54,647 nt of DNA from Thermoplasmatales archaeon (GTDB taxonomy: Archaea > Thermoplasmatota > Thermoplasmata > Thermoplasmatales > GCA-001856825). A program made the position numbers and the translations under genes. The number at the start of each line of letters is the position of its first letter. Positions within the stretch are counted from its first letter, which is position 1. The notes beneath the pieces were generated by a model. That model had not been told where the DNA came from. It searched no databases and worked only from the letters and a program-made list of their open reading frames with translations. Location: positions 1-54,647 of the forward strand of contig JAJSLL010000013.1 of assembly GCA_026127935.1 (NCBI GenBank), given 5' to 3'. Positions 43,332 through 52,208 of the stretch are shown here, piece after piece.

Positions 43332-44225
43332 CTACAAAATAACGACAAATATCAAATACGACAACAGAGTTCCAGCGATGACTCCAGTGTTCAGGAAAGG
43401 CAGACCAGGAGCCGGTTTCTTGACATTGCCCAACACGAGATAAATCATTCCGACTATCCCCCCAAGGAGCGGCAGAATGAAGAACGGGATAAAATGATTG
43501 ATCTTCAGGCCATATATGGCAGAGGCTACCACCATTATGCCCGGAAATGCTACATCACCGAATCCCAATGCCATTGCAGCGTGCTCAGCAACTCCCTCAT
43601 CGGTTATTTCTATCTTCCCCACTTTCTTTGAAAAATCGGTTGGAAACACAAAGAGCATGGGAAGGTCCCTATCGATTGCGATCTTTGCTAGCCCGATCAT
43701 GTGCTTGGTCTTGTAGACAGATATGTAATCGTAGATCGCAAAAGCAGCGAGGAAAACGGCTGCTGCCCACAATCCCAGCAAGAACCCCAAGACGAATGCC
43801 ATTCCAGATGTGAGGAAAAATCCCGCTATGTTGACGACATACCATCTGTTGTGGAAGACGAGTGCAAGTACCATTATCGCAGGAGCGGCAATTATGATTA
43901 CGTAGTATTCGTCATAGGTATTAGCTATCACCAGGCCAAGGTAGTTCCAGACGTAAAACACCATGAGGGCAATCGCCGCGACAAACAACCATTTCAGGAA
44001 ATTCAGCTTGAACCTTCTTGCAAGGAAAATGAGTGCAACTGAAAAAACGATGGCCGCAACCAGGTAATAGATGACGTAACCGAAACCCGAAGTGGTGCTG
44101 CTTGCAGAGACAGAGGGTTCTATTGAATACGCAATGCTTGCGAGATAGACGGCAAATATTGACGATGCAATGAAAAGAACCAAGCTGGTGAGTTGTGCAG
44201 CAGGGAACTCGCGTTTTTCAGGCAT
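43332..44225 (-). CDS. presenilin/signal-peptide-peptidase family intramembrane aspartyl protease
   Basis: A 297-residue membrane protein with about nine helices. The two catalytic aspartates are Asp166 in the YD motif (FAIYDYISVY) and Asp224 in GxGD (LGFGDVAFPG); the PAL-like motif is in KPAPGLPFLN near residue 270. These are the hallmarks of archaeal presenilin homologues, which cut transmembrane segments. The loop between the catalytic helices is short, as in other archaeal members. With the S2P protease 2 kb away, the window codes for two different intramembrane protease types. Confidence 0.85.
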   Translation of the reverse strand: MPEKREFPAAQLTSLVLFIASSIFAVYLASIAYSIEPSVSASSTTSGFGYVIYYLVAAIVFSVALIFLARRFKLNFLKWLFVAAIALMVFYVWNYLGLVIANTYDEYYVIIIAAPAIMVLALVFHNRWYVVNIAGFFLTSGMAFVLGFLLGLWAAAVFLAAFAIYDYISVYKTKHMIGLAKIAIDRDLPMLFVFPTDFSKKVGKIEITDEGVAEHAAMALGFGDVAFPGIMVVASAIYGLKINHFIPFFILPLLGGIVGMIYLVLGNVKKPAPGLPFLNTGVIAGTLLSYLIFVVIL

Positions 44226-44402
44226 TTTAGGTCATTTCTCCTTACAGTTGTTTAGGACAGTTATAGAGATTTCAATATATGATTTTCCCATCAATCAAGA
44301 GCAATCGGTGGTTTCTATAGATAGCTTGTGAAGTTTGAGATCTCAGAATTTGCAAAATTAGACAGGTTATATAGAAATACCTAGGTTTCAGTATAGGAAA
44401 TT

Positions 44403-44954
44403 ATGTCGGGGAAAAAGCGGACAAATTCAGGGAAATTTGAGCAAATCAAGTACCTGAACGCATCTGGTCCTTACAGACCGCTGAAGGACAGGCTAATGCT
44501 ACTTGGCCAGTTCGTAGGAGACTGGGATATTGCAATGGCCCGTGGCTTGCAGGAGGACGGTTCATGGAAGAATTCTAGAGGGGAATTCCACGCGGGGTGG
44601 ATCCTCGGAGGAACTGCAATCCAAGACATCTGGAAGTCAAACGAAAATGGAATCCGCGACACCGGTGGAACAACAATACACTTCTACGATCAAGAGTTAA
44701 AGAGCTGGTACAGCGTATGGATATCTCCTCACCAGTCTACGGTGCTGGCATTTGTAGGGAACAAGAAGGGAAAGAACATAGTCCTCGAGTCAAAGGTGAC
44801 GAACAAGAAGATAGTGAAATGGGTATTCTACGACAAAAAGCCGGATTCATTCAAATGGAGATCAGAGAGCAGTGTTGACGGCGGAGATAGCTGGCTAGTG
44901 ACTGAGGAAATGCTATTGAAGAAACAGAAGAAAAAGGAAGGGGTCGACCGTTAG
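44403..44954 (+). CDS. DUF1579-like (lipocalin-fold) protein
   Basis: A 183-residue soluble protein. LMLLGQFVGDWDIAMARG, the GWILGGTAIQDIW strand and TIHFYDQELKSWYSVWISP fit the beta-barrel pattern of the DUF1579 group, whose members are thought to bind small ligands; no enzyme activity is established. The first 20 residues and the last 15 are Lys-rich and probably disordered. A TTATATAG box near 44367 lies about 32 nt before the ATG. It stands alone ahead of the heat-shock operon. Confidence 0.65.
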   Translation: MSGKKRTNSGKFEQIKYLNASGPYRPLKDRLMLLGQFVGDWDIAMARGLQEDGSWKNSRGEFHAGWILGGTAIQDIWKSNENGIRDTGGTTIHFYDQELKSWYSVWISPHQSTVLAFVGNKKGKNIVLESKVTNKKIVKWVFYDKKPDSFKWRSESSVDGGDSWLVTEEMLLKKQKKKEGVDR

Positions 44955-45052
44955 ACCCTCGAATCTTACCGAACCCCAATAAACACAACCTTGCCAAAGA
45001 CAGGAAGTATCAGACAGATCAAGGAAAAGAGCTCTCCCCTCTGTCGAGTTAG

Positions 45053-45080
45053 AATGCCATGTCATGATATGCGTGGCATT
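45053..45080 (+). promoter_or_regulatory. inverted repeat upstream of the grpE-dnaK-dnaJ operon
   Basis: AATGCCA (45053-45059) and TGGCATT (45074-45080) are perfect 7-bp arms separated by 14 nt, with a further matching G-C pair inside. The element ends about 37 nt before the grpE TATA box. It is not CIRCE or HAIR, the known bacterial heat-shock operators. It could bind a heat-shock regulator. Confidence 0.4.
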
Positions 45081-45116
45081 AACACAACCGAAGGTACACA
45101 ACCAACCGATGATAAC

Positions 45117-45126
45117 ATTATTATAG
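45117..45126 (+). promoter_or_regulatory. TATA box of the grpE-dnaK-dnaJ operon
   Basis: ATTATTATAG is centred about 24 nt before the GTG start of grpE at 45146, giving a probable leaderless transcript for the operon. Confidence 0.55.
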
Positions 45127-45145
45127 AAGTGCAAAATTAGGGAAA

Positions 45146-45628
45146 GTGCCAACTGTCTCCTATTATCGGTCTCTTAAACAATCACTTTCAGAGTGTTCGG
45201 AAAAGCTGAAGCTGCTTGAACAGAGCAATGATGAGAAGGAGAAAGTGATCAAAGAGCTGAAGGAGCAAAACCTAAGATTCTCAGCGGATCTTGACAACTT
45301 CCAGAAGAGAGTAGGCGAAGAGAACCTAAAACTCGTAAGCTACGCTTCTGAGAGGATAATAAAAGAACTTCTCCCGGTTCTGGACAGTCTGGACAATGTG
45401 AAGGATGAAGGAACAATGGCAATAAGGCGACAGATCGAAGGAATACTGCAGAAACAGGGGTTAACCGCAATAGATGATACCGCCAAGTTTGATCCCAACA
45501 AACACGAGGCCATTGGAATGGAAGACGGGGGAGAGGCTAATACGATCAAGAAAGTGGTGAGAAAGGGATACGCGCTAGGTGACAGGGTAATAAGGCAAGA
45601 GTTGGTAATTCTCAACAAAGGTGAATAA
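45146..45628 (+). CDS. grpE: nucleotide exchange factor GrpE
   Basis: A 160-residue co-chaperone that releases ADP from DnaK. Residues about 10-60 form the long dimerising coiled coil ending in [15 protein letters not shown]; the C-terminal beta domain begins with the signature [10 protein letters not shown] and [22 protein letters not shown]. The start is GTG 45146. It is the first gene of a grpE-dnaK-dnaJ operon, a bacterial-type set that only some archaea possess, presumably acquired from bacteria long ago. Confidence 0.92.
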   Translation: MPTVSYYRSLKQSLSECSEKLKLLEQSNDEKEKVIKELKEQNLRFSADLDNFQKRVGEENLKLVSYASERIIKELLPVLDSLDNVKDEGTMAIRRQIEGILQKQGLTAIDDTAKFDPNKHEAIGMEDGGEANTIKKVVRKGYALGDRVIRQELVILNKGE

Positions 45629-45629
45629 A

Positions 45630-47480
45630 ATGGAAAAAATATTAGGAATAGATCTTGGGACGAGCAATTCTCAGGCAGCAGTTATGATAGCAGGAAAGCC
45701 GGTTGTACTACCAAGTTCAGAAGGCACTACACTGGGTGGAAAGGCATTTCCGAGTTATGTAGCATTCACGAAGAATGGTGAGTTGCTTGTGGGTGAACCG
45801 GCAAGAAGACAGGCTCTGACAAATGCGGATGGAACGATGTATGCGTTCAAACGAAAGATGGGAGAGACCTACAAGTTCAAGGTAAGGGGGAAGGAATATA
45901 CTCCCCAACAGGTGTCAGCATTCCTGCTTCAGAAAATAAAGGATGATTCTGAAAAATATCTGGGTGAAAAGATCACCAAGGCGGTCATCACCGTTCCCGC
46001 ATACTTCAACGACAACCAGAGACAGGCGACGAAGGACGCTGGTGCGATAGCGGGACTCGATGTTGTCAGAATAATAAATGAACCTACGGCGGCCGCTCTT
46101 GCATACGGCCTGGACAAGACAGAGGGAGAGCACAGGATCATGGTGTTCGACCTGGGAGGAGGTACGCTTGATGTCACCATCATGGAATTCAGTTCTGGCG
46201 TCTACGAAGTGCTATCCACTTCTGGTGATACAAAACTGGGTGGTACGGACATGGACGAGGCAGTGATAAACTATCTAGCGTCAAAGTTCCAGCAGGAGAA
46301 CGGAATTGATCTGAGGAAGGACAAGAATGCGTACATTCGATTGAAGGATGCGGCAGAGAAAGCAAAGATAGAACTCTCAACCTCACTCCAGACCGAAGTC
46401 AACATTCCCTACATCACCAGCGGTGCAGATGGACCGAAGCACCTCTTGATAACGATGTCAAGGGCAGATCTGGAGAATCTGGTCAGACCCACAATTGAAA
46501 GGGCAAGAAAACCGGTAGATGAAGCCCTGAAAGGTGCAAAATTATCCGCTTCAGAGATCAGCAAGGTGATCCTTGTGGGAGGTCCCACGAGGATGCCTAT
46601 TGTCAGAAAGTTCGTGGAAGAGATTATGGGAAAGAAAGTGGAGAGTGGCGTTGACCCAATGGAATGCGTTGCTATCGGAGCATCTATTCAGGGAGCCGTT
46701 CTTGCGGGCGAGATAAAAGGGATAGTACTCTTGGACGTTACACCGCTTACCCTGAGCATTGAAACTCTTGGCGGGGTCGCAACCCCGCTCATAGCTGCAA
46801 ACACAACTATACCAACAAAGAAATCACAGGTGTTCTCAACTGCTGCAGATAATCAGACCGCTGTCGAAATAATAATTGTGCAAGGTGAGAGACCAATGGC
46901 TAAGGACAACACATCCCTCGGAAGGTTCATGCTAGAAGGGATCCCTCCAGCACCGAGAGGAATGCCCCAGATAGAGGTGACATTCGACATCGATTCTAAC
47001 GGAATCCTGAATGTCAAGGCCAAGGACATGGCCACGAGCAAGGAACGGGGTATCACAATCACTTCCAGCACAAAGCTGAGCAAGGAAGAGATAAACAGGT
47101 TGAAGGAGGAGGCTAAGAAGTATGAAGCGGAAGACAAGAAGAAAAGAGAGGAAATTGAAACCATTAACGGCGCCGAGGCCCTCGCATACTCAACTGAGAA
47201 GACGCTCAGCGACTATGGTGATAAGATCCCGCAGGAGATCAAGGACAACGTTAACGGGAAGCTCAAGGAACTCAAGGAAGAGATAGAAAAGAAAGATCTC
47301 ACCGCAATAAAGGAGAAGATGGATATCCTGACGAAAGAGATACAGAAGATTGGAGAGCACATGTACAAGAACGTCAAGAGCGAAGAGCAGCCACAGCCTC
47401 AGGCCGAGGGTGAAACACCTCCCGGTCCGAGTCCCGGTGAGACTGAGATTCACGAAGATAAAGAAAATAAAGAACAATGA
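45630..47480 (+). CDS. dnaK: molecular chaperone DnaK (Hsp70)
   Basis: A 616-residue Hsp70 with the ATPase domain to about residue 370: phosphate loop 1 [48 protein letters not shown] and [14 protein letters not shown]. The substrate-binding domain follows [16 protein letters not shown], and the acidic tail ends in Gln/Pro/Glu-rich residues. The NSQ in loop 1 is a small departure from the usual NSC/NSV. The ATG at 45630 has AGGTGA 5 nt upstream and lies 1 nt after the grpE stop. Confidence 0.95.
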   Translation: MEKILGIDLGTSNSQAAVMIAGKPVVLPSSEGTTLGGKAFPSYVAFTKNGELLVGEPARRQALTNADGTMYAFKRKMGETYKFKVRGKEYTPQQVSAFLLQKIKDDSEKYLGEKITKAVITVPAYFNDNQRQATKDAGAIAGLDVVRIINEPTAAALAYGLDKTEGEHRIMVFDLGGGTLDVTIMEFSSGVYEVLSTSGDTKLGGTDMDEAVINYLASKFQQENGIDLRKDKNAYIRLKDAAEKAKIELSTSLQTEVNIPYITSGADGPKHLLITMSRADLENLVRPTIERARKPVDEALKGAKLSASEISKVILVGGPTRMPIVRKFVEEIMGKKVESGVDPMECVAIGASIQGAVLAGEIKGIVLLDVTPLTLSIETLGGVATPLIAANTTIPTKKSQVFSTAADNQTAVEIIIVQGERPMAKDNTSLGRFMLEGIPPAPRGMPQIEVTFDIDSNGILNVKAKDMATSKERGITITSSTKLSKEEINRLKEEAKKYEAEDKKKREEIETINGAEALAYSTEKTLSDYGDKIPQEIKDNVNGKLKELKEEIEKKDLTAIKEKMDILTKEIQKIGEHMYKNVKSEEQPQPQAEGETPPGPSPGETEIHEDKENKEQ

Positions 47481-47493
47481 ACTTCTGATATGA

Positions 47494-48597
47494 ATGGGCA
47501 AGGATTATTATGCCGTTCTGGGAATAGACAAGAAGGCTTCCAAGGATGATATCAAGAAGGCATACAGGGCGCTAGCGAAGAAGTATCACCCTGACCTGAA
47601 TCCCCAGAACAAGAAGGAGGCTGAGGAGAAATTCAAGGAGATCAGCGAAGCGTACGAAGTGCTCATGGACGATCAGAAGAGGGCCAGGTTTGATCAATAT
47701 GGCGAAGAGGGGGTCAAGTTCCAAGGAGGATTTGACTGGAACCAATTCCATCACTATCAGGACATCCAGGACATCTTTGGGGATATATTCTCACAGTTTG
47801 GATTCGGCGGAGGGGGGGTCGGCAATCCGTTCGGAGGTTACTCCACGCAACAGAGAGAGATTCGAGGAGCGGACGCATTTGTGGAAATTCCCATCGACAT
47901 CAGGAGAATCGCCAGGAACGAAAAGATTGAAATCTACTATTTCAGGGAAATGAGGTGCGATGAGTGCAATGGAACGGGTTCTGCGACCAAGAAGTTGCTG
48001 ACCTGCCAGATCTGCAGGGGAAGGGGGTACGTTGAAAGATCCTCGAATCAGGGGTTCATCCTTTTCAGGACGACGGAGGTCTGCAGGAATTGCAATGGAA
48101 GGGGGAAGATCCCCGAGAAGGTCTGTCACGTCTGTTCGGGTGCTGGGTACACCAGGAAGAAGGACAACATACAGATTTCGCCGCCCGCAGGGATATACGA
48201 AGAAGAAATCTATATCCTCAGGGACAAAGGAAACTATAGGCCGGGAGGGTCGGGAGATCTGAGGATCAAGTTCGATATCGATTATATGGAGTTCAGGAGA
48301 GAGCACGACGACCTCGTGAAAGACATTCAGATAGATTTTACTGAGGCTATAATGGGCGGAAAAATGAAAGTTTCACTCCTGAGAGGCGAGAAGGAAATAG
48401 ATATTCCCGCAGGTACTCAACCGGAAGAAAGGCTGGTCCTCAAGGGCGAGGGAATCACAAAGAAAAGTGGTCGAGATAACTCAGATGTAATCCTCCATGC
48501 AAAGGTTTCCCTCCCAAAGAAAATATCAAAGAAACAGAGGGAGCTGTTGGAACAGTTCAAAAACGAGAAAGGATTCTTCTCCGGTTTTCATCTATGA
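47494..48597 (+). CDS. dnaJ: molecular chaperone DnaJ (Hsp40)
   Basis: A 367-residue type I DnaJ. The J domain (1-70) has HPD in KKYHPDLNP; a Gly/Phe-rich linker runs to about residue 120; the zinc domain has all four knuckles ([32 protein letters not shown]); the C-terminal substrate-binding domains follow. It begins 13 nt after dnaK. Its last 10 nt overlap the alaX gene tail to tail. Confidence 0.94.
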   Translation: MGKDYYAVLGIDKKASKDDIKKAYRALAKKYHPDLNPQNKKEAEEKFKEISEAYEVLMDDQKRARFDQYGEEGVKFQGGFDWNQFHHYQDIQDIFGDIFSQFGFGGGGVGNPFGGYSTQQREIRGADAFVEIPIDIRRIARNEKIEIYYFREMRCDECNGTGSATKKLLTCQICRGRGYVERSSNQGFILFRTTEVCRNCNGRGKIPEKVCHVCSGAGYTRKKDNIQISPPAGIYEEEIYILRDKGNYRPGGSGDLRIKFDIDYMEFRREHDDLVKDIQIDFTEAIMGGKMKVSLLRGEKEIDIPAGTQPEERLVLKGEGITKKSGRDNSDVILHAKVSLPKKISKKQRELLEQFKNEKGFFSGFHL

Positions 48598-49286
48598 ATT
48601 GAGAAGTACATCCTCTTGTTGTTCTTACCCTTATTCTCTATCTTGTAAATCTCAATTCTTCCAATCTCAGAAGTGTTCTTGACGTGCGTCCCACCATCTG
48701 GTTGGATGTCCACATCCCCAATCTTTACAACTCTGAGAATATCCATGGGTGGCAACAGTCTCAAATCGACCTTCAAGGCTCCTTCCATATTCAGTATCTC
48801 CTCTCTCTTCATGGAGAGAACAGAAACATCTTGGTTCTTGAGCAGCTCTTCGTTGACCCTCTTCTCCAGCAAACGGGAGATGTCACTGTTCCAGTCTTTG
48901 AAGTTGAAGTCTATCCTGGAATATTCTGGATAGATCTGGTTGCCCGTTATCATTGCACCAAATTCCCTCATCGCAATTGATGAAACGACGTGAATTGAGG
49001 TGTGCTGTTTCATGAGCTTGTATCTTCTGTCCCAATCGATGAAGAGTTTGAGCTTCTCACCCACTGGTGGAAGAAGATCAGTCTTGTGGACTATTTCTTC
49101 CTGCTTTGTGACATCCTTCACCTCATATGTAAGAGATCCAACCATCTTGCCGAAGTCAGAAGGCTGTCCGCCAGAAGCTGCATAGAATATGGTCCTATCG
49201 AGAATCACTCCATCTCCGATCTGAACGACCTCGGCATCCAGCTCTTTGAGGTAAGAGTCCTTGAGATAGACAAGTTCAGTCCTCAT
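48588..49286 (-). CDS. alaX: alanyl-tRNA editing protein AlaX (AlaX-M type)
   Basis: A 232-residue stand-alone editing factor that removes serine from mischarged tRNA-Ala. The glycine-rich SGGQPSD motif is near residue 40, the first zinc ligands are in KQHTSIHVV, and the second set is in [15 protein letters not shown], with Asp where AlaRS has Cys, as in other members of this AlaX class. It lacks the C-terminal domain of AlaRS. It overlaps cyoE by 4 nt and may be co-transcribed with it. Confidence 0.9.
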   Translation of the reverse strand: MRTELVYLKDSYLKELDAEVVQIGDGVILDRTIFYAASGGQPSDFGKMVGSLTYEVKDVTKQEEIVHKTDLLPPVGEKLKLFIDWDRRYKLMKQHTSIHVVSSIAMREFGAMITGNQIYPEYSRIDFNFKDWNSDISRLLEKRVNEELLKNQDVSVLSMKREEILNMEGALKVDLRLLPPMDILRVVKIGDVDIQPDGGTHVKNTSEIGRIEIYKIENKGKNNKRMYFSIHR

Positions 49287-50185
49287 CTAACGACACCTAT
49301 GAATGGGATGAGGATGGAAAATACTGCGATGAAAGCGAAAAATATTCCTATGAAAATGTTGGTTGAAACAAACAGCTTCATTATTCTCTTGTCAGGATCG
49401 GTTAGTGCCCTGAAGTAAGAGATTAGAAGTGAAACTCCGAGCATTAGATAGACCAGAAAGATTACCAGACCTACGTAGAAACTGAAATAGTATCCAAATT
49501 CCAGTCCAGTCAGGATTGTAATCATCATTGCCAGGAGTGCAATAGGAAAAAGGATTCTCATCGACTCCCTTGTCGTCCTGTTCACTGGGAGCATCGGTAC
49601 TGCAGCAGTTGCGTAATCATCCCTGTAACGGATAGTGAGAGACCAAATGTGAAGCGGAGTCCAGATGAAAATGGTCAGGAACATCAAAATCGCAACCACA
49701 TTGTAGGAAGAGGTAAAGGCATAAAACCCCGCAAGAAGTGGGGCGCCTCCGGAGTATGCCCCAAGGATAATGTTCCAAGAAGTTCGCTTCTTCGTTAGCA
49801 TTGAATAGATAATCGTATAGTCAAAGATTCCAGTCGCCATGAATGCAAATGACAGAACCGATATGAAAATTGCCATTATTAGAGTAATCGCAACCAGTAT
49901 TAGTCCACCATAGAGAGCTACTTTGGGACTCATTCTCCCAGATGGAAGAGCCCTGTTCATGGTCCTCTTCATCTTCTTATCGATCGAGAGGTCAAAGTAG
50001 TTCGAGATAGATTCTGAGCCCATCAGTCCCAAGGCAATATAAATCGTGACGTAGAAAAATCCTCCAATGTCCAGACTTCTCAAAATGCTCAATGAGAACA
50101 CTTCGCCTGCAATTCCTGTAATTAAGAGGAAAACCCAAACCCGAGGCTTTGTCATGATTACGAATTCACTAACGAAGTTCCCCAT
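49283..50185 (-). CDS. cyoE: protoheme IX farnesyltransferase (haem O synthase)
   Basis: A 300-residue membrane prenyltransferase of the UbiA superfamily with about nine helices. It adds a farnesyl group to haem B to give haem O for terminal oxidases. The first aspartate-type motif appears as NYFDLSIDKKMKRTMNRALPSG (given in part; N for the first D), and the second diagnostic block is WTPLHIWSLTIRYRDDY followed by AVPMLPV. An open frame continues upstream through the tRNA-Ala antisense, but the palindromic TATA box at 50206-50219 fixes the start at ATG 50185, 28 nt downstream. Confidence 0.9.
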   Translation of the reverse strand: MGNFVSEFVIMTKPRVWVFLLITGIAGEVFSLSILRSLDIGGFFYVTIYIALGLMGSESISNYFDLSIDKKMKRTMNRALPSGRMSPKVALYGGLILVAITLIMAIFISVLSFAFMATGIFDYTIIYSMLTKKRTSWNIILGAYSGGAPLLAGFYAFTSSYNVVAILMFLTIFIWTPLHIWSLTIRYRDDYATAAVPMLPVNRTTRESMRILFPIALLAMMITILTGLEFGYYFSFYVGLVIFLVYLMLGVSLLISYFRALTDPDKRIMKLFVSTNIFIGIFFAFIAVFSILIPFIGVVR

Positions 50186-50205
50186 TGAGGTGTTAGTATC
50201 AGACG

Positions 50206-50219
50206 CTATAAATTTATAG
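50206..50219 (-). promoter_or_regulatory. palindromic TATA box of cyoE
   Basis: CTATAAATTTATAG is a perfect 14-bp palindrome centred 28 nt before the cyoE ATG. A symmetric element could also direct transcription the other way, but the tRNA gene on that side has its own box at 50241-50248. Confidence 0.6.
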
Positions 50220-50240
50220 TGTCTTATCGGTGCGGAATAA

Positions 50241-50248
50241 TTTAATAT
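50241..50248 (+). promoter_or_regulatory. TATA box of tRNA-Ala
   Basis: TTTAATAT is centred about 25 nt before the first base of the mature tRNA-Ala at 50269. Confidence 0.5.
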
Positions 50249-50268
50249 CTTTGTGAAGTTAACGACGG

Positions 50269-50340
50269 GGGCTGGTAGATCAGCGGAAGATCGCCTCCTT
50301 GGCATGGAGGAGGCCCGGGGTTCAAATCCCCGCCAGTCCA
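50269..50340 (+). tRNA. tRNA-Ala (anticodon GGC)
   Basis: A 72-nt tRNA. The acceptor GGGCTGG pairs with CCAGTCC (one G-U pair), the anticodon stem CCTCC/GGAGG encloses TTGGCAT with anticodon GGC, and the T arm CGGGG/CCCCG encloses TTCAAAT. No 3' CCA is encoded. A G-U pair at the third acceptor position, the alanine identity element, is present at G50271-T50338. Its 3' end is the attachment site of the element that follows. Confidence 0.95.
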
Positions 50341-50342
50341 TT
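50327..50342 (+). repeat. left attachment site (tRNA-Ala 3' end)
   Basis: TCCCCGCCAGTCCATT covers the end of the T arm and the acceptor of tRNA-Ala. It recurs at 52592-52607 with one change (G to A), as expected for the two ends of an element integrated by a tyrosine recombinase. Confidence 0.7.
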
Positions 50343-50344
50343 GA

Positions 50345-50700
50345 AGACTGTCCCAGGATTTGGGGGATTTGTACCTTTCACTCTCCTTGTAGAATTTTGG
50401 TTCCTTCTTCCGGATCCGTTCCAATCCCTCTTCCGTATCGAGCACGCTGTAGATTGCAGTTGTGTCAAGCCTCTCGTGGCCCAGCATTTGACTTATGGTT
50501 TGCAGGTCCACGTCTCCCTGGACCATGTTCTTTGCGTAGGCGTGCCTGCACTTGTGCCAGAAAACTTCACTCCCGTCCTTGCAGAGATCCTCCCCGCTAT
50601 GTTCCCATGTAGTCCGTAGTGGTCCTTCCTTCCCGTCACGTACTCCTTCTTGAACCCGTTGTTATTCACATTGATCCCTCCTGTTTCCCTTATTTCCATT
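50345..50700 (-). pseudogene. tyrosine recombinase (integrase) remnant
   Basis: The catalytic C-terminal part is clear: FWHKCRHAYAKNM gives His-x-x-Arg, QTISQMLGHERLDTT gives the second His, and AIYS holds the nucleophilic Tyr (codons near 50440-50545). This frame opens only at about 50671. Upstream coding sense appears to switch to another frame (the segment with NNGFKKEYVTGRKDHYG), ending in that frame at 50493, so a frameshift near 50600 is inferred. The first catalytic Arg was not found. The C-terminal end runs on antisense into the tRNA without a clear native stop, consistent with damage at the attachment site. It should be inactive. Confidence 0.72.
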
Positions 50701-50708
50701 TCCCTGTC

Positions 50709-50867
50709 CTATTCCCCGAAGACCTCGTCGCCGTCCGTACTGGATATCAAAGAAACGTTCTCCCTGAAATCAAGTTCCTCCTTCAGGTTTATCCTGTAAA
50801 GTTTCTTCATCCTTCCTTCAACCAGCTTGTCAAATTCGCTGTCGTTTACGTTGTTTTTCATGCACAT
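50709..50867 (-). pseudogene. 52-codon open tract upstream of the integrase remnant
   Basis: An ATG at 50867 opens a 52-residue charged sequence (MCMKNNVNDSEFDKLVEGRM at its start) that stops at a TAG at 50709-50711. The reading frame continues past the stop into the integrase-like segment starting at 50699, so it may be the N-terminal part of the same gene cut by a nonsense mutation. It could instead be a small separate protein. An AAAATTTATTTATT box lies at about 50932-50945. Confidence 0.4.
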
Positions 50868-51051
50868 CAACCTGAAATTTTCGACTCGATATTTGAAACT
50901 TATTGCCTGTTTTGAGAAATGAAAAATATGAATAAATAAATTTTGCTGTTGTAATAAGATAGCGTTAGATGCCTTTGTAGTTCAGTTATGATTGAAACTG
51001 CAAAACTCGTTAAGAAGAAAATATTATATACGCTAAATTAGATTTAGAAGC

Positions 51052-51543
51052 ATGAAAACGATTCTCGTACGATTTTTGGAAAAGAGAGGTGAGTTGCATG
51101 AACTGATTAAAGAATTGTCCACAAGGAAAACGAGTACCGGAAGAATCTTTTCCCAGATGAATACGATCTTGGAATCGCACTTTAGGAATGAGGGCGTCAC
51201 GATCGTACCCATCGTGAAACTCTTGGAGAAATGTCTCGAAGGTGAGGAGAATACTGGAGACACCAAAAAAGTAATCACAGCGAGAAGGAAGTATAAATCA
51301 ATAGGTGGAGTCATGGACCAGGAGCACAGAGAACTGGAAGGTCTATGCAGAAGTATCCAAACGATTCTTAAGGATGAGCCAGACGATAAAGAATCCTATG
51401 CTGTTGAGCAACTGATGAGCCTCATCAAGCTCGAAGAAGAATTCGTTTATGCAATGGCTAATTTTTATGGCGACACGTTGAAATTGAACGAATTTGCTTC
51501 CTCTCTGGATGAAATGGATTTTTTCATCAGAGTGGTCCCTTGA
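51052..51543 (+). CDS. hemerythrin/HHE-like helical protein
   Basis: A 163-residue all-helical protein carried by the element. LESHFRNEGVTIVPIV, MDQEHRELEGLC and LIKLEEEFVYAMANFYG resemble the H..HxxxE, EH and H helices of hemerythrin-like HHE domains, but some metal-ligand positions are not His (the last helix has Glu and Tyr), so iron binding is uncertain. It starts at ATG 51052, 26 nt after ATTATATACG, as in leaderless genes. As cargo in a decayed element with an intact frame it may still be used, perhaps in oxygen or nitric-oxide response; that is speculation. Confidence 0.5.
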   Translation: MKTILVRFLEKRGELHELIKELSTRKTSTGRIFSQMNTILESHFRNEGVTIVPIVKLLEKCLEGEENTGDTKKVITARRKYKSIGGVMDQEHRELEGLCRSIQTILKDEPDDKESYAVEQLMSLIKLEEEFVYAMANFYGDTLKLNEFASSLDEMDFFIRVVP

Positions 51544-51582
51544 TAACGTAGTCCAAGATACGGACTGAATGGCACTAGAAGA

Positions 51583-51934
51583 TCAGAATTTCCATCCGTA
51601 CCCGCACTCCCACCTTCCCCTCCAGTATTCAGTGAGGGGATTGGCGTACTCGATCACCTTATTGGGTGAACCGAATATTCCCTCCATCCCGCTGTCGAAA
51701 GTTGATAGATTTAGGAGGTAGAACCCAGGATGCAAAATCCATCTTTCCCTTTAGGTCTTTCAGGTCCTGAACTGTGAAATTATTCCTGTACTTCTTCCTT
51801 GATGACAGGTGAGGTGGGTCAAGATACAAGAACACCCTGGGCTTGTTGTATTTGTCCATCAGTTCCCTGAAATCTTTATTCTCCTCTATCCAGTCCCTGA
51901 CGTAAACGAAGTCCAGTAAAGACTGGAACCTGTT
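51583..51934 (-). pseudogene. D12-class DNA adenine methyltransferase, truncated and frameshifted
   Basis: On the minus strand, codons from 51934 encode a tract with FLYLDPPHLSSRKKYRN, matching the DPPY catalytic motif of Dam-like methylases with His for Tyr. After GKMD the sense moves to another frame that reads WILHPGFYLLNLSTFDSGME and ends YGWKF at a TGA (51583-51585), so there is a frameshift near 51735. The frame begins after a TAG at 51935-51937, and the SAM-binding N-terminal half is missing. It cannot give an active enzyme. Confidence 0.6.
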
Positions 51935-51936
51935 CT

Positions 51937-51950
51937 ATGTATTGATACAT
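51937..51950 (+). promoter_or_regulatory. inverted repeat upstream of the toxin-antitoxin pair
   Basis: ATGTAT and ATACAT are 6-bp arms with a 2-nt spacer, 5 nt upstream of the second repeat over the TATA box. It is a likely operator for the autoregulating antitoxin. Confidence 0.35.
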
Positions 51951-51955
51951 AAAGT

Positions 51956-51974
51956 GCTATATATCAAATATAGC
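51956..51974 (+). promoter_or_regulatory. TATA box within an inverted repeat (toxin-antitoxin promoter)
   Basis: GCTATA (51956-51961) and TATAGC (51969-51974) are perfect 6-bp arms with a 7-nt spacer, and the left arm contains CTATATATC, the TATA box for the antitoxin ATG at 51984. A protein bound here would block TBP. Confidence 0.45.
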
Positions 51975-51983
51975 TAACTAATA

Positions 51984-52208
51984 ATGGGCAGGCCAGAGGT
52001 TACGACAATACAGCTGGATAAATCAGTTGTTGAGGCACTCAAGCGAGTCAAAAGATATCCAAGGGAGACATATAATGAGGTTATCCTGAATCTGATAAGA
52101 AATGAAGAAGAGACAAGAGAGTTCAGCATATTTGTCCAGAAGGCTCAAGAAGCCAAGATGAAAGAGTTATGGGAAGAAGGAGACTATTCCGGGTGGGAAC
52201 GTGCATGA
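51984..52208 (+). CDS. antitoxin, ribbon-helix-helix/VapB-like
   Basis: A 74-residue protein. TTIQLDKSVVEALKRVKRYPRETYNEVILNLI matches the N-terminal DNA-binding layout of archaeal RHH antitoxins (strand, two helices; given as one segment in two halves around RVKRYP), and the charged C-terminal 30 residues would cover the toxin. It overlaps the toxin gene by 8 nt, the usual order of antitoxin before toxin. Two inverted repeats at its promoter suggest autorepression. Confidence 0.75.
   Translation: MGRPEVTTIQLDKSVVEALKRVKRYPRETYNEVILNLIRNEEETREFSIFVQKAQEAKMKELWEEGDYSGWERA

Noticed and set aside
43227-43631. A 134-codon plus-strand ORF
   Set aside because: It runs antisense across the well-supported presenilin gene, is rich in Gln/Ser/Arg without domain features, and has no promoter signal.
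45053-45080. CIRCE or HAIR heat-shock operator
   Set aside because: The arms and spacing do not match either consensus; kept only as an unknown inverted repeat.
50186-50341. N-terminal extension of cyoE through the tRNA-Ala antisense
   Set aside because: The extension is the reverse complement of the tRNA and the promoter region; the TATA box at 50206-50219 places the start at 50185.
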